Source: BOG-908 sp963848205
Lineage (GTDB): Bacteria > Pseudomonadota > Alphaproteobacteria > Acetobacterales > Acetobacteraceae
NCBI GenBank assembly: GCA_963848205.1
Contig: CAWKCV010000005.1
Coordinates: 62,001 to 126,000 of the forward strand
Length of the DNA: 64,000 nucleotides
Direction of reading: 5' to 3'
Part shown: positions 52,752-61,436 of the stretch, in pieces
Position numbering within the stretch: position 1 is the stretch's first letter
How the letters are laid out: each line of letters opens with the position of its first letter
Notes under the pieces: generated by a model
The model's input: the letters and a program-made list of their open reading frames with translations, nothing else
The model's database searches: none
Told to the model about the DNA's origin: nothing
Made by a program: the position numbers and the translations under genes

Positions 52752-54072
52752 ACTGCACTTCCCGAATCGCATCCCCCAACCGCCCAAACACCTCGTCGAT
52801 CTGCTCACGCGAAATGATCAAAGGCGGCGACACTGCCAGAATATCTCCCGTCGCCCGCACCAGCAGCCCCGCCTCATAACAAGCCACGAAAACCTCATAC
52901 GCGCGCGCACCCGGCGCCCCCGCACGAGGCTCCAACTCGATGCCCGCCACCAGCCCCATGTTGCGAATATCGATCACATGCGGCAGCCCTTCGAGGCTAT
53001 GCGCCGCCTCCTCGAAATACGGCGAAAGCTCGGCCGCGCGTTCGAACAGGGCTTCGTCGCGGTAGGTATCCAGCGTGGCGATCGAGGCGGCACAGGCGAG
53101 CACGTGCGACGAGTAGGTGTAGCCGTGAAAAAACTCTATCCCTGCAGGCGCCGACATGAACGTTTCGTGGATATCTGCATTGGCGACGGTGGCACCCATC
53201 GGCACGGTGGCATTTGTGATGCCCTTGGCCAGGCACACGATATCGGGCACCACGCCGAACCGGTCGATGGCGAACGGCGCGCCCAGCCGGCCGAAACCGC
53301 TGATTACTTCATCGAAAATCAGCAATATGCCGTGCCGCGCGGTGATCTCGCGCAGCCGTTCGAGGTAGCCCACCGGCGGCACCAGCACACCGGTGGAGCC
53401 CGCGAGCGGCTCGACGATGACCGCGGCGATCGTGCTGGGGTCGTGCAAGGCGATGATGCGTTCGAGCTGGTCGGCAAGTTCGGCGCCATGCAGCGGCTGG
53501 CCGTGGCTGTGCGCGTTGCGCGCGAGATCGTGTGTGTGCGGCAGATGGTCAACGCCAGGGATCATCGCGCCGAAATGACGCCGGTTGGTGCTGATGCCGC
53601 CGACCGAGATGCCGCCGAAGCCCACGCCATGATAGCCGCGCTCGCGCCCGATCAGCCGTGTGCGTGCGCCCTCGCCACGGATGCGATGATAGGCGAGGGC
53701 GATCTTCAGCGCGGTATCGACTGCCTCGGAGCCGGAATTGGAGAAGAACACGTGGTCCATGCCTTCGGGCAGCATGTCGGCCAGCCGGCTCGCCGCCTCG
53801 AACGCCAGCGGCGTGCCCATCTGGAAGGCCGGCGCGAAGTCCATCGTCGCGGCCTGGCGCTGGATCGCCTCGGTAATCCGCGGGCGGCAATGGCCGGCAT
53901 TCACGCACCACAGCCCCGCCGCGCCATCGAGCACCTGCCGCCCGTCATGGCTGGTGTAGTGCATGTCCTGCGCGGCCACCAACAGCCGAGGCGCCGCCTT
54001 GTATTGCCGATTGTTGGTAAACGGCATCCAGAGCGCGTCGAGATTGTTCGGCAGACTGGGTTGGGCGTCCAT
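52750..54072 (-). CDS. Class III aminotransferase (omega-amino acid--pyruvate type)
   Basis: A PLP-dependent transaminase of 440 residues. It begins LPNNLDALWMPFTNNRQYK and has HVFFSNSGSEAVDTALKIA (PLP phosphate site), ILLIFDEVISGFGRLG (Asp contacting the pyridine N) and CLAKGITNATVPMGA with the Schiff-base lysine. These match beta-alanine/omega-amino acid:pyruvate aminotransferases; the exact donor is not certain. The start at 54072 follows AGGAG at 9 bases; the longer frame lacks homology. No catabolic partner lies next to it. Confidence 0.9.
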   Translation of the reverse strand: MDAQPSLPNNLDALWMPFTNNRQYKAAPRLLVAAQDMHYTSHDGRQVLDGAAGLWCVNAGHCRPRITEAIQRQAATMDFAPAFQMGTPLAFEAASRLADMLPEGMDHVFFSNSGSEAVDTALKIALAYHRIRGEGARTRLIGRERGYHGVGFGGISVGGISTNRRHFGAMIPGVDHLPHTHDLARNAHSHGQPLHGAELADQLERIIALHDPSTIAAVIVEPLAGSTGVLVPPVGYLERLREITARHGILLIFDEVISGFGRLGAPFAIDRFGVVPDIVCLAKGITNATVPMGATVANADIHETFMSAPAGIEFFHGYTYSSHVLACAASIATLDTYRDEALFERAAELSPYFEEAAHSLEGLPHVIDIRNMGLVAGIELEPRAGAPGARAYEVFVACYEAGLLVRATGDILAVSPPLIISREQIDEVFGRLGDAIREVQ

Positions 54073-54226
54073 AAGGCGGTCTCCTGGGCGCATCGCCGGC
54101 GCAGTCCGATTATCCTGCCGCAGACCCACAATCGTCCAGTGCCGGCGAACGTGCGCCCCGAAGCGGCGTTGCACCGCCAGTGCAGCCCCCGCCGGCGAGG
54201 CCACACACAACATTGGAGAGACGTGG

Positions 54227-54550
54227 ATGTCCGACAATCCGCTCGATGACAGCAACGAAGCGCGCCAGCAGCTCATACGCGACCGCGCCTATCACCTGTG
54301 GGACGCAGACGGCCGCCCCGAAGGCCGCTCGGAGGATTTCTGGGAGCGTGCCCGCGAACTGGTCGGCATCGAGCAGAGCGTAGGCGCCGGCGAACTGCCC
54401 AACCCTGCGACCCAGCCAGGCGCCGACCCGAACCGCACGCAGATCGTGGAAGAGGCATCGATCCAGGAGAATTTGGGCGAGTTTCCGGACCGGTTGTCCG
54501 ACCAGGGCGACCGGGCGCAGACGCCTTCCAAGGCAAATCGAAAAGCGTAA
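54227..54550 (+). CDS. DUF2934 family protein
   Basis: A small 107-residue soluble protein. The N-terminal half has RDRAYHLWDADGRPEGRSED-FWERA, the defining DUF2934 helix pair. The rest is acidic and low in complexity. No function is known for the family; in many proteobacteria its genes lie near stress or glycogen-metabolism genes, but not here. A GGAGA site precedes the ATG. It is divergent from the aminotransferase gene and followed by a palindromic element. Confidence 0.85.
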   Translation: MSDNPLDDSNEARQQLIRDRAYHLWDADGRPEGRSEDFWERARELVGIEQSVGAGELPNPATQPGADPNRTQIVEEASIQENLGEFPDRLSDQGDRAQTPSKANRKA

Positions 54551-54666
54551 GGCAAGCGATCCTTTTTTGAAAATAAGGACCAAAAAGCTTTTTCTCTGCG
54601 TCGTGAGCACGCGACAGCAGTGCAAAGTTTTTTGCTTCTTTTTTTCAAAAAAGAAGGCCTTCCTTT
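54551..54666. repeat. Palindromic intergenic element, copy 18 (complete)
   Basis: Left arm 54551-54594 (GATCCTTTTTTGAAAATAAGGACC). Right arm 54621-54666 of GCTTC type (GCTTCTTTTTTTCAAAAAAGAAGG). The centre contains GCGACAG. It fills the gap between the convergent DUF2934 and ABC permease genes. Confidence 0.85.
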
Positions 54667-54667
54667 C

Positions 54668-57238
54668 TCACATCAATACAACCGCATTGTAAGTCATATG
54701 CGTCAGTATGGCCGGCCCCAACCGTCCCGTCCGCTTGAACATCACCGCATTCAAGGCCCCGAGCAGAAACACCGGCAACCAGGAAAGCACGGGGTGGTAG
54801 CTGGCAAAAAACGCGGCACTGCCCAAGATCGCCCGCCAGCCGCCCCATTCGCGGTCGAGCGCGCGATAGAGCAGGCCGCGAAACAGGAATTCCTCCGAGA
54901 ACGGCGCGATGAAGACCGCGATGGCGAACATCGCCTCCCGCAGATGCGGGATCGCCTGCATGGCGTTGCGCGATTTTTCCAGTTGCACGGCCACCACCGG
55001 CAAATGACCGACGACCCACACATACAAGTCCGCACCCAACCCGAGCACCGCGGCCGCAACCATGGCTGCGAGAAACGGCAACACGAAGGCGGCACTGGCA
55101 TAACGCGCCGGACGCGCCAGGCCGCCTCCCGATGCGGGCCAAAACCAGATGTTGGCGAGCGACACGCCACGCCCGCGCAAAAACCATAGCATGCCGAGCG
55201 ACACCGCCGCGGCGCACACGCCGTAAGCGACCACCATCACCGGCGCCGCGACGGAATTGCTGGCCAGCGCGCGGGACCCGCCGGTGAAGATGGCGCCAGC
55301 CTCCACCAGGATGCTGATGGCGATCATCGCATGCATCAGCGTCGGCGGCGCCGGCAATGTCTCCGACCAAGGATCGAACAGATAAGGCAGGCGGGCGCGG
55401 AAATTCTGCCACATCGCGGCCGCCGTCATCATCGAATATACGATCCCGGTCACCGCCAGATCCACCCGCTGGGTGAACACGCCGATGCAGAACGTGAGCA
55501 TGCCGAGTTGCGCCGCCATCCGCCGGCCGCGTGGCACCGGCGTCGGCTCGCCCAATTCCGAGGTGACGACGGCCAGCGTCACCGATTTGGCCGCCATGCT
55601 GCGCGCGAACAGGAACCACCCTGCGCCCACCAGCAATACTTTCCACCAGTCACCCGGGAACAGATAGATCGCGTAGCACAGCACCAGGGCGACCATCGAC
55701 GAGGAGAGCAGCGTCCACAGCCGCGCTTTCGCCCGCAGCAGCGCTTCCAGCCCATGCGGCCAGGTGGTGGCCATCCACAATGCCGCACCCTCGGAGGCGA
55801 GCGATTTCGGCCCGAGCACCCACAGGAAATAGGTGCCGAACAGGATGGCGGCACCGCTCAACGTGTTCCATGCCCCCTGCGCGTGGCTGGCGAAGTTCCG
55901 CAGGTTGAACAACTGGAAACCGGCGAGCGTAATCGGCACCAGCACGGCTTGCACGATCGCGCTGCGGTCGCGCGCGAACCACAACAGCTCCTTGCGGAAC
56001 AGGGCATTCTTGCCGAAACTTGCGGCACGCACGCGCTTGGCCGCCGCACTTTCCGCAGGTGCCGTCAGCCCCCGTTCGGCGCCCCAGACGCTGAAGCTGA
56101 CCGCGCCGGCGATGGTGACGAGCGCGCCGGCATCGCAGGCGAGCACGCCGCGAGTGAAGCTGAACGATTGGCCATACTGCCCAAGGAACGCGCCGAGGAA
56201 CGGCCAGGGTGCCGCGCCCACGTGGCGCATCACGCCGAATGCCGCCTGGTAGATGCCGTAGGGTGCGAAGGCTGCCAGGAAAAACAGCATCATCGCCGCG
56301 TAGCCGAGCCAGCTCATCAGCCCGATCACGCCCCCACGCGAACGCGCCGGAAAGCGCAGCATCACCGCGATCTCCAGCGCCTTGCCCAGGCAGGATGCGG
56401 CGATGGTGACCGGCAGTCCGACCAGCGCCACCGCGGCCACCCCAAGCGTGGGCGTGTAGATGGCGCCGTAGAGCACGCCGGCGAACAGCGGCGCGCTCAG
56501 GAACAGCGGGTTGGCAGCGAGCGGCCCCAGCATTTCGGCCATGAACACCGCGCCAATCGGAACCGGGTGGCTGAGCAGCCATTCCCACACCGGGTGCCGC
56601 CGCCGCTGAATGTCGAGCTCCAGCCCCTCGCCCTGGAAGACGAGCATGATGCTCCACCAGATCAGGACGAGGCTGCCCATCACCGCCGGCATTGCGCCCG
56701 CCGTGGGGAGCGCGCGAAAGCCGGCCACGATCGAGGGTGCCACGACGAACCCGGCCGACCCTGTCTGGTGCAGCGTGGCGTAAAGCTGCCTGGCGATAGC
56801 TGCCCCGTCGTTGCTCTGCCGGCGCTTGGCAATCTGGAACGCTTCGGCACGGCAGCTTGGCCACAATGCCCGTTCGGTCTCCGCCTGCGAACGGCCGCCT
56901 TCGGCAAAATCCGTCTCGGTCGCGCGCACGCGCCGGGCGAACCAAGCATCGACCACCATCCGGCCATGGCTCTCGATCACCACCTGCTCCGCGCCATTCA
57001 CTGCGCTGATGGTCGCAAATCCCGCGCCCACGTTCAGCCCGGCAAACAGCAGCGCGGTGATGATGAAGCCAAGTGCGCCGAACGACTTGGTGCGGCGCCC
57101 GGTGCGCTGGCGCAGCATGGCAGCCTGGCGTTTGCTCCTGCCCCTGGCCCGGCGGCGCGCCGTGCCGAGCAGCAGCCACAGCGTGCGCAGGAAACCAGGC
57201 GGCCGTGCGCGGGCCGGATCGTGCGCGGTAGTCGACAT
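54668..57238 (-). CDS. ABC transporter permease fused to a CPBP intramembrane protease
   Basis: An 856-residue polytopic membrane protein. The N-terminal ~600 residues contain many hydrophobic segments (the first at about 55-75) of an ABC-2/NatB-like exporter permease. The C-terminal ~200 residues are a CPBP (Rce1/AbiI-like) domain. All three motifs are present: EEFLFR (782-787), F...H with H815 (FFASYH) and HMTYN (847-851). These would form the glutamyl protease site in the membrane. It follows the ATPase gene by two bases. Such fusions suggest export coupled to processing of a peptide or prenylated cargo (inference). The start at 57238 is chosen over a frame overlapping the ATPase gene. Confidence 0.85.
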   Translation of the reverse strand: MSTTAHDPARARPPGFLRTLWLLLGTARRRARGRSKRQAAMLRQRTGRRTKSFGALGFIITALLFAGLNVGAGFATISAVNGAEQVVIESHGRMVVDAWFARRVRATETDFAEGGRSQAETERALWPSCRAEAFQIAKRRQSNDGAAIARQLYATLHQTGSAGFVVAPSIVAGFRALPTAGAMPAVMGSLVLIWWSIMLVFQGEGLELDIQRRRHPVWEWLLSHPVPIGAVFMAEMLGPLAANPLFLSAPLFAGVLYGAIYTPTLGVAAVALVGLPVTIAASCLGKALEIAVMLRFPARSRGGVIGLMSWLGYAAMMLFFLAAFAPYGIYQAAFGVMRHVGAAPWPFLGAFLGQYGQSFSFTRGVLACDAGALVTIAGAVSFSVWGAERGLTAPAESAAAKRVRAASFGKNALFRKELLWFARDRSAIVQAVLVPITLAGFQLFNLRNFASHAQGAWNTLSGAAILFGTYFLWVLGPKSLASEGAALWMATTWPHGLEALLRAKARLWTLLSSSMVALVLCYAIYLFPGDWWKVLLVGAGWFLFARSMAAKSVTLAVVTSELGEPTPVPRGRRMAAQLGMLTFCIGVFTQRVDLAVTGIVYSMMTAAAMWQNFRARLPYLFDPWSETLPAPPTLMHAMIAISILVEAGAIFTGGSRALASNSVAAPVMVVAYGVCAAAVSLGMLWFLRGRGVSLANIWFWPASGGGLARPARYASAAFVLPFLAAMVAAAVLGLGADLYVWVVGHLPVVAVQLEKSRNAMQAIPHLREAMFAIAVFIAPFSEEFLFRGLLYRALDREWGGWRAILGSAAFFASYHPVLSWLPVFLLGALNAVMFKRTGRLGPAILTHMTYNAVVLM

Positions 57239-57240
57239 GC

Positions 57241-57987
57241 TCAAACCTGCGCCGGGCGCGCCGTGAGGCGAAGGAACACATCCTCCAGATCGGCCGGCCC
57301 GTGTTCGGCGCGCAGGTCGGCCAGCGACCCGGCGGCCACCAGCGTGCCCTGGTTGATGATCACCGCGTGCGAACACAGGCGCGCCACGTGGTCCATCAGG
57401 TGCGTCGAGAATACCACCGTGGTGCCGCCGGCCGCGAGATCGCCGATCAGGTCGTAGAAGAGGTGCGTGGATTCCACATCCAGCCCGTTCGTCGGCTCAT
57501 CGAGCACCAGCAGCTTCGGCCGGTGCATCAGCGCCAGCATCAGCCCGAGCTTCTTTTTCATCCCGCGCGAATAATCCTCGGCATACGCGTCCAGATCGTC
57601 CGCCAGGCGCATGCGCGCGATCATCGGGGCCGCGTGGTCAAGCGCCGCTTTCGGATCGAGCCCGTGCATCGCGGCACTCAGCGACAGTGTCTCGCGGCCG
57701 GACAGATACGAGTAGAAAATCGGCTCATCCGGCAGAAAGCCGATCAGCCGTTTCAGCGCCACGCGATCGGCGAACGCATCGAGCCCGTCCACACGCAGGC
57801 TGCCGTCGGTGGCTTTGAGGATGCCCATCAGCAGACGGAACAACGTGGTCTTGCCGGCGCCGTTCGGGCCAAGCAGGCCGCAAATCTGGCCTTGCGGAAT
57901 ACGGAACGACAGGCCACGCAGGGCTACCTTGTCGCCGAAGCGTTTGCTGACAACGCTCGCGTCGACAAGCGCTGTGCCAGTGGTCAT
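57241..57987 (-). CDS. ABC transporter ATP-binding protein
   Basis: A 248-residue ATPase of the drug/sodium-export type (CcmA/NatA-like). Walker A is GPNGAGKTT, the signature is unusual as YSRGMKKKLGL, Walker B is LLVLDEPTNGLD and the switch is STHLMDH. It pairs with the adjacent permease-protease fusion. The signature SRGMKKK in place of LSGGQ is common in this ATPase subgroup. The cargo is unknown. Confidence 0.93.
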   Translation of the reverse strand: MTTGTALVDASVVSKRFGDKVALRGLSFRIPQGQICGLLGPNGAGKTTLFRLLMGILKATDGSLRVDGLDAFADRVALKRLIGFLPDEPIFYSYLSGRETLSLSAAMHGLDPKAALDHAAPMIARMRLADDLDAYAEDYSRGMKKKLGLMLALMHRPKLLVLDEPTNGLDVESTHLFYDLIGDLAAGGTTVVFSTHLMDHVARLCSHAVIINQGTLVAAGSLADLRAEHGPADLEDVFLRLTARPAQV

Positions 57988-58027
57988 GAGCGGTCCCGCT
58001 TCTGCGAGCGTATCTTACGAAAGCGGA

Positions 58028-58140
58028 AGGAAGAAAGCAGTCCTTTTTTGAAAAAAAGGACCAAAAAACTTTTGATTTCTGGAGCTGGCGAAGCGGAGTG
58101 AGAGCCGTTTGCTTCTCTTGTTCAGAAATGAACGCGTTGC
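58028..58140. repeat. Palindromic element, copy 19 (right arm degenerate)
   Basis: The left arm (58028-58076) is canonical: AGTCCTTTTTTGAAAAAAAGGACC then AAAAAACTTTTG. The right arm (about 58108-58140) is decayed: TTTGCTTCTCTTGTTCAGAAATGAACGCG. It lies between the ABC ATPase gene and creA. Confidence 0.75.
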
Positions 58141-58608
58141 TTACCTGTCAATCGCAACCGCTGAGACGGAATTATATGGACTACCCTCCGGCGTCAGTGC
58201 CTGCGTCGACCAGACCAGATATACCAGCATCTGCTTCTCTTTGTCGTAAAGCCGACTGACGCGGATTTCCTTGAACAGCCAGTTCGCACTCGCGCCGAAC
58301 ACCACTTCCTTGTCTGGCAGCGTGCCCTTCAAGGCGACTTTTCCGGTCGCGCGGCACGCAATCGAGAACCGGCTCGGGTCGGTGGCCAGCCCCAGCGAGC
58401 CTTTCACGCCGCCCTTTTCGGCGCGTGACATGTAGCAGCTCACGCCATCGACCTTCGGGTCGTCATAGCGCTCGACGACGATCTGGTCGTTACGTCCCAA
58501 CATGCGGAACGTGGTGCTGACGTTGCCGATCCGCACCGGGTCGGCACCGGCCCAGGCGGAACCTGCCCAGGCGCAGGCGAGCGCCATGGCAACCGATGAA
58601 ATCCGCAT
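58141..58608 (-). CDS. creA: CreA family protein
   Basis: A 155-residue exported protein with a signal peptide (MRISSVAMALACAWAGSAWA). It then has DPVRIGNVSTTFRMLGRND, DDPKVDGVSCYMSRAEKGG and DPSRFSIACR, matching the CreA family of conserved periplasmic proteins of unknown function. Its start overlaps the msrA stop (ATGA at 58605-58608), so the two are probably translated together. The two conserved Cys residues may form a disulfide. Confidence 0.9.
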   Translation of the reverse strand: MRISSVAMALACAWAGSAWAGADPVRIGNVSTTFRMLGRNDQIVVERYDDPKVDGVSCYMSRAEKGGVKGSLGLATDPSRFSIACRATGKVALKGTLPDKEVVFGASANWLFKEIRVSRLYDKEKQMLVYLVWSTQALTPEGSPYNSVSAVAIDR

Positions 58609-59162
58609 CACGCTGCCTGCTTCTTCAGCCGATCGGCGAACTGCTTGCGGAACTTGCGCACCTTCGGGGCCACGACAACCTGACAATAGCCGCTGCCCGG
58701 GTTCTGCGCGAAATAGTCGTCGTGCTCGTCTTCGGCCGGCCAGAACTGAGTGAGCGGCGAAATCTCGGTCACCAGCGGCTTGTCGTAGAGACCCTGCGCC
58801 GAGATTTCGGCCATTATCTCGCGTGCGATCCGCGCCTCGTCGTCGCTGCCCGTCAGGATCACCGAACGGTACTGCGTGCCGACGTCGTTGCCCTGGTAGT
58901 TCAGCGTCGTCGGATCGTGGATCGTGAAGAACACACGCAACACATCGGCATAGCTCAGCTTGGCCGGATCGTAAGCCACGCGCACCACTTCGGCATGCCC
59001 GGTGCCGCCATCGCATACCTCGCGATAACGCGGGTTCTCCGTCTGGCCGCCGGCATAACCGGACTTTACGCTCAGCACGCCATCCAGGTCGCGATAGACC
59101 GCTTCCACGCACCAGAAGCAGCCACCACCCAAAACGGCCACCGCAGCATTCTTTTCCAACAT
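58608..59162 (-). CDS. msrA: Peptide-methionine (S)-S-oxide reductase MsrA
   Basis: Repairs oxidised methionine in proteins. 184 residues. The catalytic Cys is C15 in GGGCFWCVEA. GYAGGQTENPRYREVC, HAEVVRVAYDP and GNDVGTQYRSVIL follow, all standard. There is no signal peptide, so it is cytoplasmic. The start at 59162 has a GGGAGG site; the longer frame adds an unrelated leader. Its stop overlaps the creA start. The MsrB partner is not in the window. Confidence 0.96.
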   Translation of the reverse strand: MLEKNAAVAVLGGGCFWCVEAVYRDLDGVLSVKSGYAGGQTENPRYREVCDGGTGHAEVVRVAYDPAKLSYADVLRVFFTIHDPTTLNYQGNDVGTQYRSVILTGSDDEARIAREIMAEISAQGLYDKPLVTEISPLTQFWPAEDEHDDYFAQNPGSGYCQVVVAPKVRKFRKQFADRLKKQAA

Positions 59163-59257
59163 CGTATTCGCCTCCCACGTCGAACGCCCAGATGGCGACG
59201 TGAGCCACGCAAGAAAAGACCCGGCCGCCTGCTTGAGGTGGAGACCAGGCATCGCCG

Positions 59258-59941
59258 TCAGTCCGCCCGGACGCTGGCGGCTTCGGGACCTTTCTGCCCC
59301 TGGGTGATCTGGATCGTCACACGCTGCCCCTCGGCAAGCTCCGTGAGGCCAGCGCGCCGCAGCGCGGACGCATGCACGAACACGTCCTTGCCCCCATCCT
59401 CGGGTGCGATGAATCCGAAGCCCTTCGAGACATTATACCATTTGACCGTGCCCTGCTGCTCGGGGCCGGAGGCTGCGGGGGCATCGAAACCGCGTCGCGC
59501 GCCCGAGAAGCCGCCAGCGCTGCCAACACCGCCGCCGCCGAAACTGTCGCCGGACGGCGCGCGGGGCGCACGTGGTGGCGGGGCGGACCCTGCCGTGCTC
59601 TCGTCGACTTCGATCACTTCGGTCACCTGCGGCCCCTTTTGACCCTGGCCAGTGCGCACCTTCAAGGTCGCTCCCGGGTTTACGCTCGTCACGCCAGTGC
59701 GGGCCAACACGCTTGCGTGTATGAAAACGTCGCCGCCGCCATCGGTCATCTCGACGAAGCCGAAGCCCTTTTCGGCGTTGAACCATTTCACCACCGCGGT
59801 CGCTTCCGGCCCCGTCGAAGCCATTGGCGCCTGCATCGGCGGACGTCGCGGGAAACTCGGCATCGGCGTCACCGGTTCGGGCGCATATTCGTCGAAACCC
59901 TTGTCCCGACGACGCCGCTGCCAGTTCTCCGTCTTCGCCAT
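59258..59941 (-). CDS. Protein with two cold-shock domains
   Basis: A 227-residue nucleic-acid-binding protein with two CSD units. The first has AVVKWFNAEKGFGFVEM and DVFIHAS; the second has GTVKWYNVSKGFGFIAPE and DVFVHAS. These are the RNP1 and RNP2 motifs. The units are joined by a flexible Gly/Ala/Pro linker of about 60 residues, and a basic N terminus (WQRRRRDKG) precedes them. Double-CSD proteins of this kind are typical of alphaproteobacteria and probably act as RNA chaperones. The start (59941 or 59953) is not decided by a clear ribosome site. Confidence 0.9.
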   Translation of the reverse strand: MAKTENWQRRRRDKGFDEYAPEPVTPMPSFPRRPPMQAPMASTGPEATAVVKWFNAEKGFGFVEMTDGGGDVFIHASVLARTGVTSVNPGATLKVRTGQGQKGPQVTEVIEVDESTAGSAPPPRAPRAPSGDSFGGGGVGSAGGFSGARRGFDAPAASGPEQQGTVKWYNVSKGFGFIAPEDGGKDVFVHASALRRAGLTELAEGQRVTIQITQGQKGPEAASVRAD

Positions 59942-60101
59942 GCCATCGCCCATGCGTTTGTTGGATCGGGCGTCCCGGCACCCGGCCGAGCAATCATACA
60001 CGGGACGCGTCTCGGATAAAGCCCTGTCTCGATCAGGCGGAAATCAGGGCAAGGTCGGATATTCCGGACATGAACATCGCAAAAGTGCGGTGCGCGAGGC
60101 G

Positions 60102-60791
60102 TCAGGCGATGCCGAGCACCTTATGCGTCTGTGTGCTCAGCCGCCAATTTGGGTGGGAAAGGCAATAATCGATCGCCGCCCTGGTGTTCTCCGCGACGTC
60201 AGGCCCGTCCATCGGCTGCAGCAGAAAATGCCGGAATTCGAGATGCTCGAAGGAAGCGGGCATGGCGCCAGGTTGCGGAAACACCAATTTGCATTCATCG
60301 CCGCCACGCAGGCGCAATGAAGCGCCCGCCTTCGGGCTCACGCACACCCAATCCAGCCCAGCAGGCACCGGCTGCGTGCCGTTTGTCTCGACCGCAATCT
60401 CGAACCCGCGGGCGTGCAGCGCGTCGATCAGCGTTTCGTCGACCTGGAGAAGCGGCTCGCCGCCGGTCAACACGACCAGGCGCTTTTCGGCTCCGCCGCG
60501 CCAGGCCGCACACACCGCATCGGCGAGCGAAGCGGCATCGGCAAACCGGCCGCCACCCACGCCGTCCAGCCCGACGAAATCGGTATCGCAAAATCGGCAG
60601 GCCGCTTCGGCCCGATCCCGCTCCAGCCCCGACCACAGATTGCAGCCGGCAAAGCGGCAGAACACCGCCGCCCTGCCCATCTGCATCCCCTCGCCCTGCA
60701 GCGTGAGGAAAATCTCCTTGACAGCGTAGGAACGGCTGGCAGCCGCCTTGTCCGCCAATCCGGCGGAGAGGTCAGGCGGCTGGATGTTCAC
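60102..60791 (-). CDS. queE: 7-carboxy-7-deazaguanine synthase
   Basis: Radical SAM enzyme of queuosine/7-deazaguanine biosynthesis, 229 residues. The iron-sulfur cluster cysteines are in CRFAGCNLWSG and CRFCDTDFVG. VVLTGGEPLLQVD (SAM binding) and FEIAVETNGT follow. It starts with KEIFLTLQGEGMQMGR, a family hallmark. The ATG overlaps the end of the phasin gene by 20 bases, suggesting coupling. The other pathway genes (queC, queD, queF) are not in the window. Confidence 0.95.
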   Translation of the reverse strand: MNIQPPDLSAGLADKAAASRSYAVKEIFLTLQGEGMQMGRAAVFCRFAGCNLWSGLERDRAEAACRFCDTDFVGLDGVGGGRFADAASLADAVCAAWRGGAEKRLVVLTGGEPLLQVDETLIDALHARGFEIAVETNGTQPVPAGLDWVCVSPKAGASLRLRGGDECKLVFPQPGAMPASFEHLEFRHFLLQPMDGPDVAENTRAAIDYCLSHPNWRLSTQTHKVLGIA

Positions 60792-61224
60792 TCTTGTCCA
60801 TCAGCAGCTTGACCTCGTCCATCGCCTCCTTGAACCGGTCGCTCAGCACCGTCAGCGCCTCGCTGTTGGACCGCTGGATGAGGTCGGACAGCTCCTTGAT
60901 GTTGGCCACCGCCCGCTCGTAGGATTTCTTCACCAGCTCGGCCTGGCGCGCAGCCTTGGCCTGCGGCGTCTCGGGCGAGGCGAGGTCGCGTACCTGTTCG
61001 GTCAGCTCAGCCACCGATTGCTGCATGATCTCCATCTGCCGGCGCGCCACGGCCTGCGCCCCCTCCAGCGCCAGGCGGTTCGCGTTGGAGAAAACCTCCA
61101 TGTTGCGGCGATGCGCGGCCATCAGCGCATTGGTGTCCGGCATCATCGTGGGGAAACGCATCTCGGTGAAACGGCGCGTCATCTCGGTCAGCAATGCGGC
61201 TGGATTGGAGGGGTCTTCGGCCAT
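60772..61224 (-). CDS. Phasin family protein
   Basis: A 150-residue all-helical protein. The core (about 20-140) has NMEVFSNANRLALEGAQAVARRQ, quoted in part, and AVANIKELSDLIQRSNSEAL, matching the phasin family. Phasins coat polyhydroxyalkanoate granules, although in Acetobacteraceae such proteins are also found without phaC nearby. The ATG at 61224 is preferred over 61230, because AGGAG then lies 7 bases upstream. The gene is followed by queE with an overlap. Confidence 0.85.
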   Translation of the reverse strand: MAEDPSNPAALLTEMTRRFTEMRFPTMMPDTNALMAAHRRNMEVFSNANRLALEGAQAVARRQMEIMQQSVAELTEQVRDLASPETPQAKAARQAELVKKSYERAVANIKELSDLIQRSNSEALTVLSDRFKEAMDEVKLLMDKSEHPAA

Positions 61225-61269
61225 TTTCATGCTCCTTGATTTAATTTGGGGCGGACTTTGCGTGGCAAT

Positions 61270-61319
61270 TAAAGGAAGCGGTTCTTTTTTGGAAAAAGGA
61301 ATCAAAAAAAACTTTTGAT
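61270..61319. repeat. Palindromic element, left arm only (copy 20)
   Basis: GGTTCTTTTTTGGAAAAAGGAATC then AAAAAAAACTTTTG. It lies between the phasin gene and a MITE-like element. The matching right arm (copy 21) is 1.7 kb away, beyond COQ9 and proC. Confidence 0.8.
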
Positions 61320-61322
61320 TAG

Positions 61323-61436
61323 GAGTGTCTGTTCGGAAGGTCGGTCTGGTAAGTCAGCTGATAGTAATTTTCGAGCACCGGAGCGCGGGAAACCGTCATC
61401 AGATGGCCGCCAGACCGACTTTACGATCGGACACTC
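61323..61436. mobile_element. MITE-like element with 27-bp terminal inverted repeats
   Basis: GAGTGTCTGTTCGGAAGGTC... (61323-61349) and its complement at 61410-61436 match in 23 of 27 positions. The total length is 114 bases and no open frame of a transposase is evident. The right end supplies the TGA stop of the COQ9-like gene. The interior is probably a remnant of a larger insertion sequence. A short AG duplication flanks it, but that is weak evidence for a target duplication. Confidence 0.6.
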
